Source of the DNA: Dokdonella sp. | Lineage (GTDB): Bacteria > Pseudomonadota > Gammaproteobacteria > Xanthomonadales > Rhodanobacteraceae | Length of the DNA: 64,000 nt | Assembly (NCBI GenBank): GCA_023228465.1 | Contig: JALOBC010000001.1 | Location: forward strand, 1 to 64,000 | Reading direction: 5' to 3' | Shown: positions 35,603-43,075 of the stretch, piece by piece | How the letters are laid out: each line of letters opens with the position of its first letter | Numbering within the stretch: position 1 is the first letter of the stretch | Made by a program: the position numbers and the translations under genes | The notes under the pieces: generated by a model | Seen by the model: only the letters and a program-made list of their open reading frames with translations | Told to the model about the DNA's origin: nothing | Databases searched by the model: none

Positions 35603-36310
35603 ATGGGCGAGATCCTGGTCGAGCTCGAACACGTCGGCGTGGCGTTCGATGTGCAGCGCAACATCGGCGGCGGGCGCTATTGGGCGCTGGAGGACGTGAA
35701 CCTCACGCTGCGCCGCGGCGAGCGCCTGGGCATCATCGGTCGCAACGGTGCCGGCAAGAGCACCCTGCTGCGCGTGCTGGCCGGGATCCTGGTGCCCGAT
35801 CGCGGCACGGTGCGCCGCGCGCCGGTCTCCTGCCAGCTGCTGGCCCTGGCCCTGGGCTTCGTCGGGCACCTGTCCGGACGCGACAACGCGGTGCTGTCGG
35901 GGCTGATGCTCGGCATGCGCCGGCGCGAAATCATCCGGCGGCTGCCGGCAATCCGCGAGTTCTCCGAGCTTGGCGAGTTCTTCGAGCAGCCGATCGCCAC
36001 GTATTCGGCGGGCATGAACATGCGCCTGGCCTTTTCGGTGGCCATGCAGGTGGAGCCGGACGTGCTGCTGATCGACGAAGTCCTGAGCGTGGGCGACGCG
36101 GAGTTCCAGCACAAGTCGCACGCGGCCATGCATGCGCGCACCGGCGAGGGCAACACCATCGTGCTCGTCAGTCATGACGAGAAGCAGATCGCCGAGCGCT
36201 GCGATCGCCTGCTGTGGGTCGAACAGGGCCGCAGCCAGCTCGAAGGCAGCCTGAAGGACGTGCTGGCGGCCTATCACCGCGATCAGCACACCTGCGGGGT
36301 GGCGGCGTGA
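35603..36310 (+). CDS. wzt: Polysaccharide ABC exporter ATPase (Wzt-like)
   Basis: A 235-residue ATPase partner of Wzm. Walker A GRNGAGKSTLLR, Q-loop region LALALGFVGHLSGRDNAVL, signature TYSAGMNMRLAFS, Walker B DVLLIDEVLSVGD and switch His VLVSHD are intact. It lacks the C-terminal carbohydrate-binding domain found in Wzt proteins that recognise a capped chain end, so it resembles KpsT or the short Wzt forms. Any export control by terminal modification would then need another protein. The stop overlaps the GTG start of the next small gene. Confidence 0.92.
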   Translation: MGEILVELEHVGVAFDVQRNIGGGRYWALEDVNLTLRRGERLGIIGRNGAGKSTLLRVLAGILVPDRGTVRRAPVSCQLLALALGFVGHLSGRDNAVLSGLMLGMRRREIIRRLPAIREFSELGEFFEQPIATYSAGMNMRLAFSVAMQVEPDVLLIDEVLSVGDAEFQHKSHAAMHARTGEGNTIVLVSHDEKQIAERCDRLLWVEQGRSQLEGSLKDVLAAYHRDQHTCGVAA

Positions 36311-36609
36311 AGGTGCTGGCCGAGCCGATGCGCCTGGCCGCGTTGGCCAGGCCGCTTGGACTTTCGCCCGAGGCGCTGCTGGTGCTCGCCGGGCGCCTGG
36401 CCCTGGATGCCGCCTCGCCGGTCACGGTCGCACGCCTGCTCGCCGGCGCGGCACGCGTGCAAGGCGCCGGCGCCACGCTCACAGCGGCCGCCACGCAGTT
36501 GGCGCTGGGCCCCGGCGCGCATGCCCTGGATGACGTGGAGCGCATGCTCGCAGGGGTCTGGTCGCGGGCTTGTCCAGAGGATCCCGGATCGTGCGCGGCG
36601 CCGCGCTGA
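36307..36609 (+). CDS. Small helical protein of unknown function, overlapped on both sides
   Basis: A 100-residue protein from a GTG start overlapping the wzt stop (GTGA). It is Ala/Leu-rich and predicted helical (LGLSPEALLVLAGRLALDA, VARLLAGAARVQGAG), with no signal peptide. Its last six codons overlap the start of the large glycosyltransferase fusion. It is not recognised. High third-position GC and exact coupling to both neighbours support a real gene. It could be an adaptor between exporter and synthesis enzymes, which is only a guess. Confidence 0.6.
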   Translation: MKVLAEPMRLAALARPLGLSPEALLVLAGRLALDAASPVTVARLLAGAARVQGAGATLTAAATQLALGPGAHALDDVERMLAGVWSRACPEDPGSCAAPR

Positions 36610-39203
36610 TCGTCCTCGCCTGGAACCAGTGGGCGCTGACCCGCCGCTGCCTGGATTCGCTGCTGGCGAGCGAACTCGACCAGGCCGAGGTCATCGTCGT
36701 GGACAATGGCAGCGAGGATGACACGGCCGCGGGCCTGGCGGCCTACGCCGATCGCCTGCGCATCCTCAGCCTGCCAGACAACCAGGGCTTCGTGCGCGGC
36801 ATGAATGCCGGCATCGCGGCGGCCCGCCCGGATGACGACGTGGTGCTGCTCAACAACGACCTGGTGTTCACGCAGCGCGACTGGCTGGGCCGCCTGCGCG
36901 ACGCCGCCTATGCCGCACCCGAGCATGGCGTGGTCGGCTGCCGCCTGCTCGGTCCGGAGCCGGAAGGGCGCCTCTATCACGCCGGCGGCTTCATCGAGGC
37001 CGATGAGCTGTGGGGCCAGCAGACCGAGAGCGGGATCGTGGAGCGCGACCTGGGCCAGTATGAGCGCACGCGCCGCGTCCAGGCCATCGCTTTTGCCCTG
37101 GCCTACCTGCGGCGCGATTGCCTGGAGCGCATCGGGCTGCTCGACACGGTCTTCCACAGCTATTTCGAGGATACCGACTACTGCCTGCGCGCCGCCGACG
37201 CCGGCATTGCCAGCGTGGTTGCCGGTGCAGTCACGTTGCGCCATGACCAGCACGGCTCGACCCGGGAGGATGGCGGCTTCCGGGCGCGCCTGTGGGCGGC
37301 CAGTCGCGCGACCTTTGCCGCGCGCTGGCAGGGGCGGCTCAAGGCGGGCTATCGCGGCCAGGTGCTCTGGCAGGGTGCGACGCGCGGCGGCGAAGCCTAT
37401 GCCCAGCTCGCGCGCCAGCTCGTGCGCCGGCTGGACGCGCGCGGCGCGCGCATGGCGTTCGCGCCGGTCGCGCCCGAGGCGCTGGATGCGCAGGACTTCC
37501 GCCTCGACCTCGCTGCGCGCCGGCGCTGGACGCCGCCGGCAGACGTGGCCGTGATGGCGGCCGGCGGCGAGCACTTCGCCCGCGCGGCCGGCCGCTGCCG
37601 CATCGGCATCGGCAACAGTGACTGGCAGCGCGTGCCGGCAAGCTGGGCGGCCGCCGCCAATACGCTCGATCTGCTGCTGGTGCCGGATGCCTTCCAGCGC
37701 CAGGCCTTCCAGTCCGCCGGGGTCACCACGGCCGTGGAGCTGTTGCCGATCGGCGTGGATCGCGACTACTGCCATCCGCGCGTGCCGGCAGTGCCTCACC
37801 CGCGTGGCGCCTTCGTGTTCCTGGCGGTGGTGGAGGATCTGGCCCGCGATGCCCCGGAGCGTCTGCTGGACGCCTTCCGCGCAGCCTTCGCCAGCGAAGC
37901 GGGCGTGGAACTGCTCGTGTACCTGCGGCCGGGCCGCGGGCGCGCGCGCAGCCGCGCAGCGCTTGCGCCGCTGGTCGAGGGCCAGGCCAACATCCGCCTG
38001 CTGGACGGCTGGGCCTTCCCCTGGGCTCAGCGCGCGCAACTGCTGGCCAGCATCGACTGCTATGTGACGGCGCGTCGCGGCGGCGCTTGGGATCCGCTGG
38101 CCGCCGAGGCGCTGGCCTGCGGCAAGGCGCTGGTGGCGACCGACTTCGGCAGCTGCGGCGCTCTGGCGCGTGCGCACGGCCTTGCCGTCGCCTGCACCGG
38201 CCTGGTCGAGGATGCCCGCCATCCGGGGGCCTGCTGGGCCGAGCCTGAGGTGGCGGCGCTGACAGCGCAGCTCCTGGCCGCCTGGGCGGCGCGCGGCGCC
38301 CCCGATGCCGCTGACCGCGCGCAGCGCTTCGCCGCGCACCACGACATCGAGGACAGCGCCGATCGCCTGCTGGCCCACATTGCCCGCCTCGGCCGCTTCC
38401 GGGCCAGCCCCGCGCGGCCACCGGCGCATGCGCCGGTGCAGTTGCAACGGCCGGCGAGCGGCCAGATCGTGGTCCTGGGCATGCACCGTTCGGGCACCTC
38501 CAGCGTCGCCGGCCTGCTGGCACGCATGGGCGCCCATGTCGGGCCGCAGGACGATCTCCTGGTCGGCCCGGACAATCCCAAGGGCCATTACGAATCGGGC
38601 CGCCTGCATGGCGCCTGCCTGCGTCGCCTCGCCGCCGCAGGCGGCGACTGGATGCACCCGCCGACGAGCTCGCCACCGGCGGCGGTGGATGCGTTCCGGC
38701 GCGAGGTCGCCGCCCTGCTCGACGGCTTCGAGGCGCATCGACCCTGGCTGATCAAGGAACCGCGCCTGTGCCTGCTGGTGCGCGAACTGCTGCCACTGCT
38801 GACGCGCCCGGTGTTCGTGATGGTGGTGCGTGCGCCGCAGGCGGTCGCGCGCTCGCTGGCCACGCGCGACGCCATGCAGGCCGACGCCGCACTGGCCTTG
38901 TGGGCGCACTACAACCGCGAGGCCTTTGCCGCCAGCCGCGGCTGGCCCCGCCTGCTGGTCGACTACGACGCCTTGCTGGCCGAGCCGGTGGCCAGCATGC
39001 AGCGGCTGCTGAGCGGGTTGCAGGCGCTCGGCGTGGCCGGTCTGGCGGCGCTGCCGGAGGCCGAGGTGGGGGCCTGGATCGATGCACCCGCCGCGCATTC
39101 CACGCCTTCATTCGCGGGCCTCCGCGAAGATCAGGCGGCGCTCTGGGCGGCCATCTGCGATGGCAGCATCCTTGCCGACCCGCCGGCGCCGGGGGCGCCC
39201 TGA
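36591..39203 (+). CDS. GT2-GT4-sulfotransferase three-domain fusion
   Basis: An 870-residue protein. The GTG at 36591 is preceded by AGAGGA at a good distance and is preferred over a TTG seven codons earlier. Residues about 3-270 are a GT2 domain: LIVLAWNQWALTRRCLDSLL, VIVVDNGSEDD, NQGFVRGMNAGIAAA, VVLLNNDLVF, and YFEDTDYCLRAADAG. Residues about 319-603 look like a GT4-type GT-B region (DLLLVPDAFQRQAF, LLPIGVDRDYCHP, DCYVTARRGGAWDPLAAEAL). Residues about 625-865 are a sulfotransferase: VLGMHRSGTSSVAGLLARMG (PAPS 5'-phosphate loop), LIKEPRLCLLVREL and the 3'-phosphate region VVRAPQAVARSLATRD. It could extend and sulfate a surface glycan. Which activities are live is unknown. Confidence 0.85.
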   Translation: MRGAALIVLAWNQWALTRRCLDSLLASELDQAEVIVVDNGSEDDTAAGLAAYADRLRILSLPDNQGFVRGMNAGIAAARPDDDVVLLNNDLVFTQRDWLGRLRDAAYAAPEHGVVGCRLLGPEPEGRLYHAGGFIEADELWGQQTESGIVERDLGQYERTRRVQAIAFALAYLRRDCLERIGLLDTVFHSYFEDTDYCLRAADAGIASVVAGAVTLRHDQHGSTREDGGFRARLWAASRATFAARWQGRLKAGYRGQVLWQGATRGGEAYAQLARQLVRRLDARGARMAFAPVAPEALDAQDFRLDLAARRRWTPPADVAVMAAGGEHFARAAGRCRIGIGNSDWQRVPASWAAAANTLDLLLVPDAFQRQAFQSAGVTTAVELLPIGVDRDYCHPRVPAVPHPRGAFVFLAVVEDLARDAPERLLDAFRAAFASEAGVELLVYLRPGRGRARSRAALAPLVEGQANIRLLDGWAFPWAQRAQLLASIDCYVTARRGGAWDPLAAEALACGKALVATDFGSCGALARAHGLAVACTGLVEDARHPGACWAEPEVAALTAQLLAAWAARGAPDAADRAQRFAAHHDIEDSADRLLAHIARLGRFRASPARPPAHAPVQLQRPASGQIVVLGMHRSGTSSVAGLLARMGAHVGPQDDLLVGPDNPKGHYESGRLHGACLRRLAAAGGDWMHPPTSSPPAAVDAFRREVAALLDGFEAHRPWLIKEPRLCLLVRELLPLLTRPVFVMVVRAPQAVARSLATRDAMQADAALALWAHYNREAFAASRGWPRLLVDYDALLAEPVASMQRLLSGLQALGVAGLAALPEAEVGAWIDAPAAHSTPSFAGLREDQAALWAAICDGSILADPPAPGAP

Positions 39204-40777
39204 TGGCAAGCTTGCTCGCGCGCCTGCTGCGCCGGGGACCGGCGCTGCGCCCGCCGCTCGGCGGGGTGCGCTGGGATGGACGCGTGCTGCGCCTGCAATG
39301 CATGCCAGGCGCGCCGCGCCGGCTCGCCCTGGAACTCGACGGCAGCCATTTTTCCGAGGCCGACGCGGACGCGAGCGGGGTCATCGACTTTGCCTTTCCG
39401 TTTGCCCCGTCGGGCCGCGCGAAGTTCGACGTGCTGCCGCGTCTGGGGCGCGACGGCGAAGTGCTGGCCGCGCGGCCGCTGCGTTTGCGCCTCGGCCACG
39501 CCGGTATCGGTCCGGCGTCGCCGCCGCCGCCATCGCCGGCCGCGCTGGTCGATGCCGCGCAGTGCGTGCCGTTCGGCACCGACGTCGCTGCGCGCGAGGT
39601 CGCCATCGTGGTGCCGGTGTATGGTGCCCCGGACCTGGTCGAACGTTGCCTGGACGCGGTGCTTGCGCACAGTGATGGCCGCGCTTCGCTGATCGTGATC
39701 GATGACGCCAGCCCCGATCCGGCCATCCGTTCCTTGCTGGCGCGCTATGCCAACCGGCGCGGCGTGCGCGTGCTGGCCAATCCGCACAATCTCGGTTTCA
39801 CCGCCACCGCCAACCGCGGCATGGCCGAGGCACGCGATGCCGATGTGGTACTGCTGAACGCCGATGCCCAGGTCGGCCCGAACTGGCTGGCCGGGCTGCG
39901 CCGCGCCGCGCTTTCGGCACGCGATGTCGGCACCGTCACCGCCGTGTCCGACAATGCCGGTGCGTTTTCGGTGCCCGAACTGGAGCAGGCCAATGACTTG
40001 CCGGCGTGCTGGTCCTTCGACCAGGCCGCGCGCGCGCTGTGGCAGCAGGCCGGACTGGCCTACCCGGCGCTGCCGACCGGCAACGGGTTTTGCCTGTATG
40101 TCCGCCGCGCGGTTCTGGACGTGATCGGCGGCTTCGATGCGGCGGCCTTCCCGCAAGGCTATGGCGAGGAGAACGACTTCTGCCAGCGCGCCGCGTGCCA
40201 TGGTTTCCGCCACCTGATCGCCGGCAACGTGCTGGTGCGCCATGCGCGCAGCGCCAGTTTCGGTGCGCCGCGCCGTCAGGCGCTCGGCACGGCGGGCATG
40301 GCGGTGCTGCGCCAGCGCTGGCCGAACTACGAACGCGAGGTGGGCGCAAGCCTGTGGTCCTTCGAGCGTCGCGTGCTCGACTGGCGCGTGCGCCGCAGCT
40401 TGGCCGCTGCCACTGCCGCGACTGCGCCGCGGCCGCGCGTGCTCTGGGTGGGCGGGGGCGCGCCGACCTGGGCGGATGCCGAGGTGTGGAACCTGCGCGC
40501 CAACGGCAGCGAGAACGAACTCGTGCACGAGGGCGCCGTAATCGCCGCCAATACCTGGCAGGCCGAGGCCCCGGAGGCGTCGTATCAGGCGCTGTGGGAC
40601 TGGCTGCAGATCCATGCCATCGAGGCCCTGATCGTACCGGCAAGAAAGGAATCGGCGGCCGAGATCCTCTGCCGCCTGCTCGACATCCCGGTGCGCGTCG
40701 TCGATGCTCGGGCCGGATCGCTGCATGAGGCCCTGGCCGGCGCCGCGATTGCCAACCGCAGCTTCCCGGAGCGATGA
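39203..40777 (+). CDS. Glycosyltransferase family 2 with N- and C-terminal extensions
   Basis: A 524-residue protein whose ATG shares a base with the preceding stop (TGATG). Residues about 1-125 form a beta-rich N-terminal domain. Residues about 132-380 are the GT2 catalytic domain (VAIVVPVYGAPDLVERCLDA, VIDDASPDP, NLGFTATANRGMAEA, VVLLNADAQVGPNWL and GYGEENDFCQRA, equivalent to the ED acceptor motif). The last 100 residues (VLWVGGGAPTWADAEVWNL, IEALIVPARKESAAEILC) look like half a GT-B domain. Similar multi-domain GT2 proteins build rhamnan-type O-antigens. Donor and acceptor unknown. Confidence 0.85.
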   Translation: MASLLARLLRRGPALRPPLGGVRWDGRVLRLQCMPGAPRRLALELDGSHFSEADADASGVIDFAFPFAPSGRAKFDVLPRLGRDGEVLAARPLRLRLGHAGIGPASPPPPSPAALVDAAQCVPFGTDVAAREVAIVVPVYGAPDLVERCLDAVLAHSDGRASLIVIDDASPDPAIRSLLARYANRRGVRVLANPHNLGFTATANRGMAEARDADVVLLNADAQVGPNWLAGLRRAALSARDVGTVTAVSDNAGAFSVPELEQANDLPACWSFDQAARALWQQAGLAYPALPTGNGFCLYVRRAVLDVIGGFDAAAFPQGYGEENDFCQRAACHGFRHLIAGNVLVRHARSASFGAPRRQALGTAGMAVLRQRWPNYEREVGASLWSFERRVLDWRVRRSLAAATAATAPRPRVLWVGGGAPTWADAEVWNLRANGSENELVHEGAVIAANTWQAEAPEASYQALWDWLQIHAIEALIVPARKESAAEILCRLLDIPVRVVDARAGSLHEALAGAAIANRSFPER

Positions 40778-41823
40778 CGATGAGCTTCCCGTTCCAGCGC
40801 GCCCTCGTTACCGGCGTGAGCGGCCAGGATGGCGCCCTGCTCGCGGCGCTGCTGCTGCGCGCCGGGGTCGCCGTGACCGGCACCCATCGACCCGGGCGCC
40901 CGCCCGACCTGTGGCGCCTCGAGGAACTGGGCATCGCCGGTCATCCGCTGCTGCAGCTGGTCGCCCTCGATCCGGCCGATGCACAGGCCTGCGCGGTTGT
41001 GATCACCACGCATGCGCCCGAGGCCGTGTTCCATCTGGCCGGCCAGTCGCGCGTGGCCGAATCCTTCTGTGCGCCGGTGGCGAGCCTGCAGGCCAATGGC
41101 CTGAGCACGGTCAACCTGCTCGAAGCGCTGCGCGCGCACGCGCCGGCGGCGCACCTGGTGCTGGCTTCCAGCGCCGAGATCTTCGGCAGTCCGGCGCACG
41201 CGCCGCAGGATGAGGCCACGCCACTGGCGGCCGCCTCCCCGTATGGCCTGTCCAAGCTGCTGGCGCACGCGGCGGTGGCTGCCTGGCGCGCCAGCTATGG
41301 AATCCGCGCCTCCAGCGCCATCCTCTTCAACCACGAATCGGAGTGGCGTGACGCGGCCTTCGTGACGCGCAAGATCACGCTGGGCGTCGCGCGCATCGCC
41401 ACCGGCGCGCAACAGGACATCGCACTCGGCAACCTCGCGGCGCGGCGCGATTTTGGTTACGCGCCGGACTACGTCGCCGCCATGGCGGCCATGGCGGCGC
41501 GCACCGAGGCTGCCGATTACGTGCTGGCCACCGGACGGGCAGCCAGCATCCGCGAGTTTGCCAGCGCCGCCTTCGCCGCGGTCGGCATCGCACTCGACTG
41601 GTCCGGCGAGGGGCTGGACGAGATCGCCACCGAGCGTGGCGGCGGTCCGTTGCGGGTGCGGGTGGATGCGCAGTTCTTCCGCCCCGTGGACGCGCCGTTG
41701 CTGGTCGGTGATGCCGCGCGTGCACGGCGTGCACTCGGCTTCACGCCCAGCCTGGATCTCGCCGGCCTGGCGCGCCGCATGGTCGAGGCCGACCTGGCAC
41801 GCCTGGGCGCGGCGCCTGCATGA
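40774..41823 (+). CDS. gmd: GDP-mannose 4,6-dehydratase family protein
   Basis: A 349-residue short-chain dehydrogenase of the Gmd class. The NAD(P) loop is VTGVSGQDGALL (GxxGxxG). The catalytic set is LASSAEIFGS (Ser/Glu) and SPYGLSKLLAH (YxxxK). FNHESEW, FVTRKITLGVARI and LGNLAARRDFGYAPDYVAAM are close to the canonical Gmd motifs. The product would be GDP-4-keto-6-deoxy-mannose, precursor of D-rhamnose, L-fucose or perosamine. No Rmd, Fcl or Per partner gene is in this locus. It is coupled to both neighbours by four-base overlaps. A related specificity is possible because the N-terminal third is divergent. Confidence 0.8.
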   Translation: MTMSFPFQRALVTGVSGQDGALLAALLLRAGVAVTGTHRPGRPPDLWRLEELGIAGHPLLQLVALDPADAQACAVVITTHAPEAVFHLAGQSRVAESFCAPVASLQANGLSTVNLLEALRAHAPAAHLVLASSAEIFGSPAHAPQDEATPLAAASPYGLSKLLAHAAVAAWRASYGIRASSAILFNHESEWRDAAFVTRKITLGVARIATGAQQDIALGNLAARRDFGYAPDYVAAMAAMAARTEAADYVLATGRAASIREFASAAFAAVGIALDWSGEGLDEIATERGGGPLRVRVDAQFFRPVDAPLLVGDAARARRALGFTPSLDLAGLARRMVEADLARLGAAPA

Positions 41824-42971
41824 AGGTCATCCTCAACGTGGATGCCATCAGCGCGCCGCTGACCGGCATCGGGCGCTATGCGCTGGAGCTGGCGCGCGGC
41901 TTGGCGGTGCACCCTGAGGTGGCTGCGCTGCGCCTGTATTCGGCCTACCGCTGGGTCGACGATCCGGCGCATGCGCTCAGCGCCAACCGCGGCATCGCCA
42001 CGCTGCGTCGGCGCGTGCCGTTCAAGAGCGCGGCCCTGGAAGCCTATACGCAGGTGCGCTCGGCGCTGTTCCGGCTGCACACGCGGCACCTGCGCGAGTG
42101 GCTGCTGCACACGCCGAACTACGTGCTGATGCCGTTCGCCGGCCCCACCGTCACCACCGTGCACGACCTGTCCTGGCTGCATTATCCGCACGCCCATCCG
42201 CTCGAGCGGGTGCGCTTCCTCGATCGCCACCTGCCGCGCACGCTGGAACAGGCGCGCCTGGTGCTCACCGATTCGCAGTTCGTCGCTGCCGAGATCGCTG
42301 CGCGGCTCGGCGTCCCGCCTGCCAGGCTGCGCGTGGTGCCGCTGGGCGTGGACGCCGCCTTCCATCCACGCGCGGCCGTAGAACTGGCGCCCGTGCTGGC
42401 GCGCCATGGCCTGGCCGACACCGCCTACCTGCTGGTCGTCGCCACGCAGGAACCGCGCAAGAACCTTGCGCGCCTGGCAGCCGCCTATGCGCGCCTGCCC
42501 GCCGCCCATCGCGCGCGCCATCCGTTGGTGATCGCCGGTGATCGGGGCTGGCGCAATGCCGGGCTCAGGCAGGCCCTTGCGCCGCTGGAGGCGCGCGGTG
42601 AGCTGCGCCGGCTGGGCTATGTGCAGGAGGCGGACCTGCCGGCGCTCTACGCCGGCGCGCACGCCTTTGCCTTCCCCTCGCTCTACGAAGGTTTCGGCCT
42701 GCCGGTGCTCGAAGCGCTGGCCAGCGGCGTGCCGGTGCTGACGTCGGATGCATCGTCGCTTCCCGAGATCGCCCGCGATGCGTACGGCCCGCTGGCCTTG
42801 CTGGTCGATCCGCTGGACGAGGATGCGCTGCATGCCGGCCTGCTGCGCCTGCTCGAAGACGATGCCTGGCGCGCCGCGGCCCGCCTGCGCGGGCCGGCGC
42901 ACGCCGCCGCCTTCACCTGGGCGCGTTGCGTGACGGGAACGGTGGCGGCCTATCGCGAGGCGAGTGCCTGA
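41820..42971 (+). CDS. Glycosyltransferase family 4 (mannosyl/rhamnosyltransferase-like)
   Basis: A 383-residue GT-B enzyme, last gene of the plus-strand operon. The start overlaps gmd by four bases and reads MKVILNVDAISAPLTGIGRY, a beginning shared with WbpY/MtfB-like mannosyl- and rhamnosyltransferases. TVTTVHDLSWLHYP, LTDSQFVAAEIAARLGV, VVATQEPRKNLARL and the EX7E motif in FPSLYEGFGLPVLEALASGV are present. Its linkage to gmd suggests use of a GDP-6-deoxy-hexose or GDP-mannose donor, which is inference. About 100 gene-free bases separate it from the convergent peptidase gene. Confidence 0.88.
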   Translation: MKVILNVDAISAPLTGIGRYALELARGLAVHPEVAALRLYSAYRWVDDPAHALSANRGIATLRRRVPFKSAALEAYTQVRSALFRLHTRHLREWLLHTPNYVLMPFAGPTVTTVHDLSWLHYPHAHPLERVRFLDRHLPRTLEQARLVLTDSQFVAAEIAARLGVPPARLRVVPLGVDAAFHPRAAVELAPVLARHGLADTAYLLVVATQEPRKNLARLAAAYARLPAAHRARHPLVIAGDRGWRNAGLRQALAPLEARGELRRLGYVQEADLPALYAGAHAFAFPSLYEGFGLPVLEALASGVPVLTSDASSLPEIARDAYGPLALLVDPLDEDALHAGLLRLLEDDAWRAAARLRGPAHAAAFTWARCVTGTVAAYREASA

Positions 42972-43075
42972 GGCGGCAGCGCGGGCGCTGCGCGCGCGTC
43001 CGGGCCGGGCGGTGCTCGACCCGCATCTGCGCTGGCCGCCGGCAGGCGCGTGAAGGCTGTGGCCGCGACGCGCGC

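Noticed and set aside
36168-39098. 976-codon minus-strand frame opposite the sulfotransferase fusion
   Set aside because: The plus-strand frame has unmistakable GT2 and sulfotransferase motifs; the antisense reading has none.
25748-42971. Recent horizontal acquisition of the glycan locus
   Set aside because: Glycan loci often are foreign, but GC and codon use here match the flanks and no mobile element borders it, so the sequence does not support recent transfer.
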